In this document: positions 1-10,214 of the stretch, piece after piece
Position numbering within the stretch: the stretch's first letter is position 1
How the letters are laid out: the number at the start of each line of letters is the position of its first letter
Source: Apoda limacodes
Lineage: Eukaryota > Arthropoda > Insecta > Lepidoptera > Limacodidae
DNA: 64,000 nt
Assembly (NCBI GenBank): GCA_946406115.1
Contig: OX291553.1
Location: forward strand, 6,887,001-6,951,000
Direction of reading: 5' to 3'
Notes under the pieces: generated by a model
Told to the model about the DNA's origin: nothing
Database searches by the model: none
The model's input: only the letters and a program-made list of their open reading frames with translations
Translations under genes and position numbers: made by a program

Positions 1-810
1 ACCAAAAATTATTGGCTTTTATACGACATAATATAAGATTGCCATATAACTGGAATTGGAATTGTTTTCAATTGTCAGCCCTATGGTCTTCGGATCGACT
101 GGTTAACAATACCTACTACAAAAAGTGAGTTCTTCGTAATTTTCCATCCATGCCTTTCATTATTACATACAACTTGATAGAATAGAATTGATAGAACTCT
201 GTGATTTTATGGGTTGACACTGTATTGCTTAACATCGTCCTTATCACATATATGTACATATAATACTACTGTAAGTATAGATAATATAAATTGTAAATAA
301 ACTTAATAGCTCAACATTTCTTTTACAGTCAAGAAGCTACAACATCGATAGGATAAAGTAAGTATTTGCCAAAAATAATGATAGATAAACAATTTATGCC
401 TGGGCTTTGTTTATAAACACGTATTGTTTGTTTATAATCACTTAAATAATAAAATATATGTTTATTACAGCGACACAGTTTATTATTACCTAAATAATAA
501 GACATTATTTATATTGTAAATAATGTTCAGGCAAAGTATGTTTATAAAGGCTAGATTTTATTCTGGTATTTTGTCACAAGTTTATTTTTACCCAGATTTT
601 GTACTTAATATGGTCATAACTCATAACTATTATCAAAATCTAAGTTTAGTTATTAAAATAAGTTTTCAGATAAATAGTATACTTTTTATAAATAGTCCGA
701 AAATCTTTTCAAATCTATTTTTTCCGAGTTTTATAACCAAGCTAAGTTTTTGACTTTTTTTTTTTACAGTAAACTGTAATTCAGCTCAGAGTATTGGAAG
801 TAAGTAATTA
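1..810. other. AT-rich DNA, nothing recognised
   Basis: Downstream of the host gene's end. No coding pattern or repeat boundary was recognised. The short open frames here are of low complexity and unsupported. Confidence 0.5.
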
Positions 811-1027
811 TTTTTACCTTTTTAGTGTATCTTTTTGAAGCCGGTTGTTTTTTTTTTGTTTAAAAGTTTTTATTTTTTTACTTGTGACGAATTACTTTTA
901 AATATGATCCACGGAAAAAAGTGTTGTCAAATCATTATACCTCCCCTCCATCCATCCATAATTGGCGGAGTAATCGCGTACCCGTCGAATTGATAACCTC
1001 TTCCTTGTTTGAAGTCGGTTAAAAATA
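811..1027. mobile_element. MITE-like lepidopteran repeat with GAAGTCGGTT ends
   Basis: The copy starts with TTTTTACCTTTTTAGTGTAT and GAAGCCGGTTG, and ends with ATAACCTCTTCCTTGTTTGAAG followed by TCGGTTAAAAA. Both ends carry the GAAGYCGGTT word. A second copy with the same opening lies at 49282-49422. I recognise this as a common short lepidopteran repeat; the autonomous partner is not evident. Confidence 0.55.
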
Positions 1028-1293
1028 TATAAGTTATCACTTAGAGCAGCATTCCATATATAAACATATAATGAATTAACATATATTAATATCTCCTAAT
1101 TTTAAATATAATATTCAACTTATGAATTAGAAATAATACATACACATCATTACACATAGCGTATATTATTTATACAAACATAGATATACAATATTAAACA
1201 CGATATGTTTCTAAATATGCGTATATGTATTTATATATATTAATATTCTAATAATGAGCCTATAGCATTAAGTAGTGTACAATATGGGTTGTC

Positions 1294-1296
<3 letters not shown>

Positions 1297-1334
<38 letters not shown>
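1297..1334. repeat. (AT)n microsatellite
   Basis: Uninterrupted AT dinucleotides over about 38 bp. Confidence 0.95.
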
Positions 1335-1337
<3 letters not shown>

Positions 1338-1527
1338 AACGTTAAACTCGTAACTACATGTCATTTTCATAATGGAAAATTTCATTTTAAACTTCCTAAC
1401 ATTGACCTCACTATTTGCTTTCATATCGGGTAAAATGTATTAAATATCTATCTTAGCACACAGCACACATGCTTATTATTTTAGACACAGCTTAGGAATA
1501 TGTTGATAAATTACACTCCGCCTTTCT

Positions 1528-1622
1528 TTCTCTCTCACACGCACTCACACTTTCCCCTACAAACACACCCACACATGCCCACACACTCGTGTTCATCCTC
1601 ACACATAAACACACGCATCAAT
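1528..1622. repeat. CA-rich low-complexity tract
   Basis: An imperfect CT/CA-rich tract (CTCTCTCACACGCACTCACA and on). A similar tract occurs at 10116-10212. The remaining DNA between 1035 and 2020 shows nothing else I recognise. Confidence 0.7.
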
Positions 1623-2021
1623 ATTGTATCTATATACCTATTTAGGTTAGCAGACATAGCGTAAAGGGTGGAGTCAATTTTATATTTTATTCAAACGTTA
1701 TAGTAATTTCTCAGTTTGCTTCAAAACCACAAATATTTTATTTTTTGTTATTGTGTCGGCGAGAAGGGGTTACAAACAGAATAAAGAGGCATATATACAA
1801 GAACTATCACCTATCTACTCCTTGTTAGCATTGTGATATTTAAATTGTTATGTAACATTCTCATTATTCAATATACCTACTTACAAATTAATCAAAAACC
1901 CAACACTGAACACTTATAATGGCAATGATATTTAGCATTCATTCTTTTATATTACCTAACTACTTATCCTATTGAATAGAGATTGGAACAAGGAAATACA
2001 ATTTTAGCCAAGTACTTAATA

Positions 2022-2273
2022 AATAAATAAATATTTCAAGACATTACATACAGCGCTATCTGGTCCCAAACTCAGCAAAGCTATGAGATACCAGACAACG
2101 GATACAAATACATACATAATACATATGCTAATACATATATACACATTATTCATAGAAAGCTTACAGTCTCAAGACAAACACAAATGTTTATTACATAAAT
2201 GGCTTGTGCGGGAATCGAACCCCCGCCTCTCGAGTCAGCAGTAGGGTCATTACCCATTAAGCCACGGAGCCAA
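2022..2273 (-). mobile_element. tRNA-derived SINE, full length
   Basis: On the minus strand the element opens with a tRNA-like head: A-box-like TGGCTTAATGGGTA, then a B box GGTTCGATTCC. A roughly 150-bp body follows, then an ATTTATTTATTTATT tail near 2022. The head does not fold as a good tRNA (weak acceptor stem), so this is a polymerase III SINE, not a tRNA gene. A diverged relative lies at 7893-8103. Confidence 0.8.
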
Positions 2274-2368
2274 CAGATAAACTAAATATATTATGTATGT
2301 TACCTATATAAGAAATATACACTTTTCTGTATCTGTGATATCATAGTTCAAGAAAGATTAAGACAGAG

Positions 2369-2554
2369 TAGCGACAACCCAAGCTTAGCGACAACCCTTA
2401 GCGACAACCCAAGCCGAGGCTTCCCCCGCGGGAAGCCCTTGAGCGTTGGGCGCTTTATGGGCTGAGGCTCCTTCAGAGTCTCGCCCCAAAAGTCCGGTGA
2501 AGCAGTAATGGCTGCAACAGCCAACTGCATAGTCAGCTCAGAAAAAAAAAAAAA
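2369..2554 (+). mobile_element. Short poly(A)-tailed retroelement fragment with target duplication
   Basis: A GC-rich insert of about 170 bp followed by a poly(A) run at 2542-2554, flanked on both sides by AAGACAGAG (2360-2368 and 2555-2563). That is a perfect 9-bp target-site duplication. The 5' part holds three tandem copies of TAGCGACAACCC. Tail and duplication show insertion by target-primed reverse transcription. I cannot assign the parent LINE; it may be a 5'-truncated LINE 3' end or a SINE. Confidence 0.8.
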
Positions 2555-2569
2555 AAGACAGAGATATTA

Positions 2570-3090
2570 AGTAAATATAAGGTATATGAGTTAAAGTTAC
2601 AGCCTAAACAGAGACGATACGGTGTGACAAGCTTCCAATTTACCTAAGTAATCGATATGGAGATAAGAATTCTGATGATAATAATGTGAATACCAATGTT
2701 TTTTTCAAATATACCTAAATATGTGAATCTTTGTTTTTTCTTTAAATAATAAAGTGTACAGATACAAACAAACAAAATACAATCTGAAAGGGTAGATATA
2801 ATGGGTACCTAAATAACAAGAAATATGATTTAAAGATAATTCTTACTGAAATATATAATTTGGTTAAGACGTAACCTAAGATACTAATTATCACAATATA
2901 TATATATATAAAAAACCTAATAATCTAAATCTTTGTTATTATTTTTTTTATGATACAGAACTTAGGAGTACCTACGTGCGATATGTTAAACAATAAGTAC
3001 ATGATTTTTCTAGTTCCCTCCTTAATATATTTAGACACTCATTCTTGCTACAAATTAAATATTTTTTTCCATGTAGGAAGATATTGAAAC
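2570..3090. other. AT-rich DNA, nothing recognised
   Basis: No coding pattern. Contains a short (AT)n run near 2898. Confidence 0.5.
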
Positions 3091-3091
3091 A

Positions 3092-3492
3092 AAAAAAAGC
3101 GGCCAAGTGCGTGTCGTACACACATTAAGTGAGGGTTCCGTAAAATGAGAATTATTGCGGATATTTGAAAACTTGAAACCGATTTAGTTCCAAACGCCAC
3201 CTACTCCAAGGCGTTATTATTTATTGTAAAATAGTTTTAATACACCCGCAATATTATTAAATGACCAATCCAACGTTAAAAGGGTTATACTATGGGACAA
3301 ACGAGAAAAAAAATCATTCCCACTTTACAGGAAATTTCAAAATATTATTTTAGTACTTTGTCGGAGTGAGTTATAGTTATATTCATGCCAAATAACAGCT
3401 TTCTAGCACAAAATAGCCTCTGAGCTAAACCGCAGACACACACACATGGCGAAACTATAGGGGTTCCTTGTTGACTGCGGAACCCTAAAAAG
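3092..3492 (+). mobile_element. Lepidopteran GGGTTCCGTA repeat, near complete
   Basis: Begins with GCGGCCAAGTGCGTGTCG plus AGGGTTCCGTA and ends with GGCGAAACTATAGGGGTTCC...GCGGAACCCTAAAAAG. The GGGTTCC at the start and GGAACCC at the end form the inverted termini typical of this abundant non-coding family. Partial copies lie at 24094-24146, 58376-58436, 61366-61422 and possibly 41800-41860. Confidence 0.7.
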
Positions 3493-3494
3493 GC

Positions 3495-4430
3495 CTTAAT
3501 TTATACTTTTTACTCCATTAATTCAATAAAAGGTTTATTGCTAGCTATAAAAGTATGTAAAAAGTTGTTACATTTTAGTGTAAATGATAAACCTATTTAA
3601 AAAATTAATTTTTTTTTGACTTTAATCAAATTATTATTTTATTTGGCAAGTGCCAGAACTATTTGTAGCTAAATGCTATATAAAGTGAAATCATATACCT
3701 AGTACGTTCCTTGAAATAAATATCATATTGTACATATTTTTATTTTATTTCAGTTTCTAATTTTATATATATCAAATCTGCATAAATACACATATTAAAT
3801 ATATAAATAAAGACACGTTTTAGATTTTTGTTTTATGTTTTGTTTTGTTTTGTTTCAGAGAACGGTCTTATAAATATGTACGTCATATGTATAAAAACAT
3901 TTAAAAATGATGCATTAAACTTAATCAATAGAATAAATTTATGTTTATTATTTTAATAAAAAGTTAAAATAGCAAATATGTTTGCAAATGCTCACATCAA
4001 AAAGTAAAAGGTTAAATCTGGAATCTACTACAAAAATATGAATTGGCTGCTAGATATATTATATATTATATAATGTCAATATGGACTGGTAGACATGAAT
4101 ATTCAATAATTACTTAACAAAGTTTTATAACATTCTTTCAAAGATCTCAGATCAAATTACATCAGAGATATTGTCTAACGCTAATGGTTTGTGAGGGACG
4201 AGTACACTATCATGTCATGAAATTAACTTCTACATTTACACCAAAATTAAAGTCCATTTAACGAATTTGCGCAAATAAAATGAGAAGGCACTCGTCACAC
4301 AAGCGTCGCTAGCTGTATCAGTATCAAGCTGTTAGAGCCACCATATATCACCGTAGAAGAGATAGTAGTTCACAGCCCAATAAAAGCTTTGTAAGCCTAA
4401 ATATATATATAATCCATTGCCTTCGCTGGG
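3495..4430. other. AT-rich DNA, nothing recognised
   Basis: Downstream flank of the five-exon gene. Contains a TTTTG pentamer run at 3827-3855 and no supported feature. Confidence 0.5.
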
Positions 4431-4455
4431 AAAATTGGTAAAGGTGATATTACTT

Positions 4456-4461
4456 TTTATT
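4456..4461 (-). terminator. Candidate poly(A) signal of the five-exon gene
   Basis: AATAAA on the minus strand, about 100 nt past the TAG stop at 4562. That spacing suits a short 3' UTR. Such hexamers are common in AT-rich DNA, so position is the only support. Confidence 0.45.
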
Positions 4462-4561
4462 TGCTTCTTGCAGCTCCCGCATTACTTGAAGCTTAGCGAC
4501 GAAACGACCGCGCTCGTTGGCGGTCGGTGAAGGAATCCCTCATCTATTTGCGCATCCCACG

Positions 4562-4684
4562 CTATGGGTCCACCTCGTGACAAACTTCCATGTAGTCGGG
4601 GTCATGCATTATGTCTTTGATCATGTCTTTAAGCATTGTGTATCTCGGGAACATCGGATATACTTTGGAGCTAACGTAGTCTGA
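4562..4684 (-). CDS. Terminal coding exon of unidentified coiled-coil gene
   Basis: This is the last coding exon of the only host gene I can support. A polypyrimidine/TTTACAG acceptor lies just above 4684, and 40 codons run to a TAG at 4562-4564. The peptide starts SDYVSSKVYPMFPRYTMLKD and ends in YMEVCHEVDP. The aromatic and proline-rich YPMFPRYTMLKDMIK stretch looks like a conserved C-terminal motif rather than noise. It joins exon 5088-5194 in phase 0 (..RNLIRGLK | SDYVSS..). I do not recognise the family. The mix of helical charged segments and this short C-terminal block would fit a cytoskeletal or axonemal coiled-coil protein, but that is a guess. The exon call is well supported by splice sites and phase; the function is unknown. 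Confidence 0.8.
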   Translation of the reverse strand, partial: SDYVSSKVYPMFPRYTMLKDMIKDIMHDPDYMEVCHEVDP

Positions 4685-5087
4685 CTGTAAATATAAAATA
4701 ATATTTTTATAAATATAAAATATATATTTACGTTATAAACTTGAAGATTGTATTTCATTGATCAAAATATTAAGATTTTAATAAGTGTAATTTATTTGAT
4801 ATATCGTGTTTAATAAATACAAAATTTGAGTATCTGTATGTTTTTTTGCTCCTTAACATCTCCTAGTGACTAATGAAGTCATCAATCTGTCAAATAAACA
4901 AAATCCTTATACAATAAAAAAATACGATATAAATATACATTCATACATAGACTCTTTCTTCGTTTATGCCTAGTTAGGGAATTATTAAAAAATAAATATA
5001 TAATATTTTTTAACTACATAACTTTAACTGTACTGTACGGATTTTGATTTGGTTGCATGAATAGTATAGTGGTTTTCCTATACCTAC

Positions 5088-5194
5088 CTTAAGCCCTCTG
5101 ATGAGATTTCTTAGTCCGGTATACTTCTTTAGGAGACGATACAAGTCGTTTGTCATCTGTGTGTTCTCAGTTTCTATCTGCAATGTGGTCATAT
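5088..5194 (-). CDS. Internal coding exon of the same gene
   Basis: An exon of 107 nt with acceptor CTTTCAG at its 5' side and donor GTAGGTA at its 3' side. It completes the split Asp codon left by the upstream exon (G|AT) and then encodes 35 residues beginning MTTLQIETENTQMTNDLYRL and ending in KKYTGLRNLIRGLK. The first half is amphipathic and charged, consistent with a helix or coiled coil. It ends in phase 0 and is separated from the last exon by a 403-nt intron. The open frame reads on into the intron on both sides only briefly, as expected for a true exon. Confidence 0.8.
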
Positions 5195-5930
5195 CTGAAA
5201 GTTGATACAAAGTGTCAGGAGCAGAATTTACATGTGGTATGTTAAAATGTCGTTTACTTAACATAACCTATGTCGTCAAGTTCAGGTTAAGTGGCAGAAT
5301 AAATATTTTTTAAAGCCACAATACAGAAATAAGGCCACTTCTTAATAAAAAATAATATAACAAATAAATGGCATATTGTCGTAATCAATAACAGTGGATG
5401 CCTCTATAATAACTTTTTTTGGTAATATATGTATAATATTTATATATACACTCGTAGACCAGTGTACAAAAAAAATATAGTTATATAGTAGGTAAGTTAA
5501 AAGTTCTTTTTCGATGAAGAAGTTAAGGTAAACTTGTTAAGGCAGAGTTCCCTAAATATATTACGCAAAGACGAAAGATGTGAACAGCGGTTGATTTAAA
5601 AGGCAATGTTTTAACGAATCACAGCAAATCGAATTACACGGCAAAGCTTAAGGTTTTGCCACACTATTGGCGATAAGCGGAATATTATATTGATCTTTGC
5701 TTAATTTTGAATTTCTTTTAAATATCTTAGCTTCAACGTTACTTAAAGCGTAAATTAATTTCAGCCTATAGGGTCCGAGCATTTTGTCGGTTGCAAATAC
5801 TCGGCTGGCAGTTTCTGAGCCTTTTTGACTGAATCGAGATTATAATAATCTATGAACTACTGAGATTTACAGATCACTAAATCCACTAAGTAATCAATTT
5901 GAGTTGTAAATTTTAGAAACAGTGAGCACC
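5195..5930. other. Start of a 7.4-kb intron, nothing recognised
   Basis: Intron DNA between exons 12563-12761 and 5088-5194. No coding pattern seen. Confidence 0.5.
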
Positions 5931-5934
5931 CTGC

Positions 5935-6420
5935 TAGCCTAATGGCAAAAAATGGAACCCTTATAGATTCGTCATGTCTGTCTGTATGTCCGTCCGTATG
6001 TCACAGCCACTTTTTTCCGAAACTATAAGAACTATACTGTTGTAACTTGGTAAGTAGATGTATTCTGTGAACCGCATTAAGATTTTCACACAAAAATAGA
6101 AAAAAAACAATAAATAAATACTTAGAACTGAAACTCAAAATTTTTTTTTTGTTTAAACCCATACGTTTGGGGTATTAATGGATAGGTCTTCAAAAATGAT
6201 ATAGAGGTTTCTAGTATCATTTTTTATAAACTGAATAGTTTGCGCGAGAGACACTTCCAACGTGGTAAAATGTGTGTGTCCCCCCCTGTAACTTCTAAAA
6301 TAAGACAATGATAAAACTAAAAAAAATATATGATGTACATTACCATGCAAATTTTCACAGAAAATTAGTTTGAACGAGATCTAGTAAGTAGTTTTTTTTA
6401 ATACGTCATAAATCTTAAGT
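5935..6420 (+). mobile_element. Dispersed lepidopteran repeat, about 490 bp
   Basis: A run starting AAAATGGAACCCTTATAGAT, with the TGTCTGTCTGTATGTCCGTC segment, the CCCATACGTTTGGGGTAT segment and ending near TACGTCATAAAT. I recognise this as a frequent interspersed repeat in moth genomes. It is non-coding; the open frame at 6153-6350 is incidental. Confidence 0.55.
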
Positions 6421-7890
6421 TCGGAGATTTGGGCTGGTAAACAGTGGATTTGCTTTGCTTTTCATAACATGGCCGCCTATATCTATTTAAAGCACGGTAG
6501 GAACCGCCCAATCCATGGTATCTATTTCCATTATCCGATTATAATCTGTTACTTTCCATACTGAATCGCAAAATACTTCTTGGAGACTGTTATTTTATCG
6601 TCGTCAGCATTAATATCGCCAAGAGAATGTTGACAAGTATTTTTTTTTCATACGAAGGAAAAAAATGCGCTATCCGTTATTACTTTTCACAACATATTGA
6701 ACTCGCCTAAAGTAAATCAAATTACATTGGTCATGTCACACGTTGTTAATCTTTAAAACCGCCAGAAGAAAAAGCTACGTCCACTCGAAGACGCTGGCGG
6801 TCCGATCCTTACGAAGTTGGTAATATATATTATATGTTTATGGTCATAAGCTATAACTGGGACCATAACTTTTTACCAACGTTATTCCAGTCTGGTAAAT
6901 AAAACACGTAAATTCCTCTGAATTACGGTATGACGGGAAGGCTTAATTTATTTCATTGTTTGTGTTTAATCCGTGCTTACGAGCACCCATGTACCCTGTC
7001 CCTTGTGCCCCTACCTTTGTTGCCGCTAGCCTCTTGCTCCAAGCCTAGCGCCCGGGGCAACCTTTCAGCTTTATTTTCACTTAAGTAGCCCGATCCAATT
7101 TATTTCACAAAGGAAATTCATTACTACGCGCGTAAATGAAAATTTTTGTAGGATTTTTATTATTAAATTTCATTTAGGTGGATGTCTATAAAAAGGAATA
7201 CAATAAGAGGTAGGTATTATTATAAGCCGTCCACGTAATTTGAAAGGAATTACTTCAGTCTTAACACTATTAAACTCATTATCAAAATTAAAATGAAAAG
7301 AAATTAGGACAGATACGTGTGCTATTTATGAAATCATGATGAGATTGGTATATATGAAAAATGGTATATATGGTTAATTATATATCATATAAAATATGTG
7401 TATATGGTATATATTATTATGACAAACGAACAACACCACCCAACCCAACCTTGACAACAACAATTTAAGACAAGATAAATATATTGTATACAATGAAAAA
7501 AAATTAAAGCTGTTATCTATACTTCCACAAGTGCCTAACGTTAGTTACCAACAAACCTTAGCATTAGAAAAATAGGTCAACATTATGTAATGTAATGTAA
7601 CCGAACACGCTGCACGACATGCCCGATTATCACATATCATACATCTTACAAATTCCGTTCAAATCCAAACACCAATTTGTAAGACATCTTGTGTTTATAG
7701 TATGTGGCGTTAAAATATGTATGTAGATATAAGGATTAACCTTTATACATCTCTTTTGTTGACTTGCACATTGCCCATTTCAGTTGATAGGCGCTCATGG
7801 TATATATTTCATTGATAGTTGTGCAGTTTCTGTCATAGAATCGTTTTAACCACATTGCAGATTTTAAATTGCACTACTTTATTTTTATTA
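6421..7890. other. Intron DNA, nothing recognised
   Basis: Contains a patch of repeated ATGGTATATATG-like words at 7347-7412. No gene or element boundary could be supported. Confidence 0.5.
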
Positions 7891-7892
7891 AT

Positions 7893-8103
7893 TAATAAAG
7901 TAAATAAATAAATATTTTGGACATCGTCTGGCTTTAAGCTAAGCAAAGCTTGTCAAATAATTACTTTTTTTTTGTTAATACATATGAATATATACACCCA
8001 GATGTTTTTGTTTAACAAATAAAAATGTTTATCACATAAATGTTTGTCTAGTGCGGGAATCGAAACCACAGCCTCTGGCCACACTACCAACTAGGCTGCG
8101 AGG
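7893..8103 (-). mobile_element. Diverged tRNA-derived SINE
   Basis: The minus strand shows the head CAGCCTAGTTGGTAGTGTGG, a B box GGTTTCGATTCCCGC, a CACATAAATGTTT body segment shared with the SINE at 2022-2273, and an ATTTATTTATTTAC tail. It ends about 25 bp before the Helitron terminus at 8128. Confidence 0.7.
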
Positions 8104-8127
8104 GAGTCAACTGGAGTTAAAGGGATT

Positions 8128-8711
8128 ACTAGCTGTGCCCGCAATTTCGTAAGCGTGGAATTTTGGTTTTGATTTCTAAAGCTTCCTTGTACACATCACC
8201 TGATGTGGAACGATTCAGGATATGAATACAGACCTAATTGCTTCAGTGACCCGTAAATAAGTTTCGTAGGTGTAACTGGTTATACAAGGAGCAACTGATA
8301 CTAAGATCGATGCCGCAACATGTATAGTCTTTCCTTGAGATTTATTAATGGTCTCAGCATACGGATCGACAATGGAATGTCCGTTTGACAGTTAAAAACT
8401 CATAAAAAATGTTAGGGTTACAAATGGGCTATATGGGCTTCACAAAAGCTTAACGGTTGGTCCAAATTATCAGGCAAAAATAATTTGTCCTATACTTCTT
8501 CCGGATACCGGCAACCAATTTTTAATAATAAATTCGAGAAGTCCTGTGCATTTCTGTTTCCTTCAGTAAGCATCCGCATGTGCACTTTTAAGTCTATCTG
8601 CGTGATGTGTTGCCACATCCTTGGGCTCTTCAAAAGTGCATTTATCTCGTATGCCCTTGTTTCCCGTGGTACTACAGGTAATATCTGTGCCAGATGACTC
8701 TTACAATACAC
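8128..8711 (-). pseudogene. Decayed Helitron helicase (Pif1-like) C-terminal part with 3' terminus
   Basis: The minus strand encodes broken pieces of a Helitron Pif1-type helicase. One open segment (8490-8711) contains QILPVVPRETRAYEINALLK, then WQHITQIDLKVHMRM, matching the helicase pattern of a Q-x-LPVVP block followed by an L-x-x-x-MR block. Further on, at about 8328-8356, TINKSQGKT matches the conserved helicase C-terminal motif, and NQLHLRNLF nearby resembles its end. Stops and frameshifts separate the blocks, so it is not functional. The strand ends at 8128 with GCGGGCACAGCTAGTA, the CTAGT-type Helitron 3' end shared with the short non-autonomous copies in this window. The Rep nuclease part is absent. 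Confidence 0.7.
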
Positions 8712-8935
8712 ACTTAGTTGAAATGAACTTTCAATGAAGGTTTGTAAAGAGTGATGTTCTCATAATGCGTGGTGGTATCGATCAGAGCTGTGATCAAAAG
8801 AAGTTTTAGCAAGTTCTAGAGCTGCAGAAGGTTTCACCCACCGATCGTTTATTTCATCTTATCTGGGGTAGTAGTAAAATGGAAAATCATATCCAAAACA
8901 TCATTTAACAATATAAATTATACCTACGCCGTGTA

Positions 8936-9305
8936 ACCCCGGGTAGGTACTAAATGTAATAGGAGGAGGATACTTAATGAAATAGGAGTAGGATATTAAA
9001 CGAAATAGGGGTAGGCACTTAACGAAATAGGGGTAGGTACTAAACGAAATAGGGGTAGGTACTAAACGAAATAGGGGTAGGTACTAAATGAAATAGGAGT
9101 AGGAATACTAAACGAAATAGGGGTAGGTACTTAACGAAATAGGGGTAGGTACTAAATGAAATAGGAGTAGAATACTAAACGAAATAGGGGTAGGCACTTA
9201 ACGAATTGGGGTAGGTACTAAACGAAATAGGGGTAGGTACTAAACGAAATAGGGGTAGGTTCTAAATGAAATAGGAGTAGGAATACTTAACGAAGTAGGG
9301 GCACG
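8936..9305. repeat. 22-bp minisatellite, about 16 units
   Basis: Tandem units of about 21-24 bp with consensus near AAACGAAATAGGGGTAGGTA + CT. Units with GGAGTAGGAATACT form a second type that recurs every three to five units, so the array has a higher-order pattern. One further unit in inverse orientation stands at about 9437-9462, 130 bp past the array. Confidence 0.92.
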
Positions 9306-9819
9306 AAATTATTGAAATTTTGATTTCAGGGTTTATTAAAAGTTCATATTTGTGTATGTATGTCCTCAATGATTGACATAAAAACCATGACCTTTTGCCA
9401 AATACTTACATTCTGTGAAAGATTTTAGTTGTGCTGGTTTAGTACCTACCCCTATTCTGTTATACGCTATAACAAGATGCATTACGGTCTATAGTAATTG
9501 CATTCTGACCTTTTATGAATTTGATATTGTGTAATTAAGAAGAAATTGATCTTTATAAATCGTTTCTATCTAAATCATTAAATACAGAATGTTTTCTCAT
9601 ATTTCACGGGTTCGATTTCCGGTTCAAACATATGATTCATCAAAATACTATGGATGCGATTTGATCTTAAAAAGTTTACTTTCAGTAAATTTGCTATCAT
9701 CAATATTAAAGGCACTTTCGTTACAATTATCGCCATTCGTTCCACCAGACGGCTTATTTTTGTATTCATTCACTATTTCTACATCTCCCGTAATTATTAA
9801 TTTTAGTTTCCCACCATGA

Positions 9820-9960
9820 GCCGATTTTAATAAAATAAAGCCGTTATGTTGCGCCTAGCTAAGCCTATGTTACCTGTGAAAACCCGATGTAATTCCGTTC
9901 AGTAGATTCGGATAAACAAACAGCCCGTACAAACAGACAGACAAAAAATGTGGAAATTGT
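9820..9960 (-). mobile_element. Short Helitron-type fragment
   Basis: Contains the body segment with ...GTAGATTCGGATAAACAAACAG and repeated AAACAGACAGACA, typical of the lepidopteran Helitron-like repeats seen elsewhere here. Both ends are unclear. Confidence 0.35.
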
Positions 9961-10115
9961 TTTTTTTTAACTTGCAATCAGTTTTTCATAAATATTTTTA
10001 GTGTACAAACACGACCGATACTGGAGTTATATTATAGTAATGGATAATACTTTTTATTACTTATTATATTTTTTTTGTCTCTTAAATTTTTATACACACT
10101 ATTCTTTATCGCTAC

Positions 10116-10212
10116 CTCTCTCTCACACACACACGTATACCCTCAGGACACTCCCACACTTCCTCAGACTGACAAACAGACACTCACACACACAGATACC
10201 TTTACACACACC
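10116..10212. repeat. CT/CA-rich low-complexity tract
   Basis: Imperfect CTCTCTCACACACACACG-like tract; it makes long but meaningless open frames. Confidence 0.75.
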
Positions 10213-10214
10213 CT

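Noticed and set aside
2203..2273. tRNA-like sequence on the minus strand
   Set aside because: It has A and B boxes, but the acceptor stem pairs poorly and it runs straight into a SINE body and ATTTATT tail, so it is a SINE head, not a tRNA gene.
9578..9819. Overlapping open frames on both strands
   Set aside because: No splice context, no domain, and opposing frames of equal length point to chance in repeat-derived DNA.
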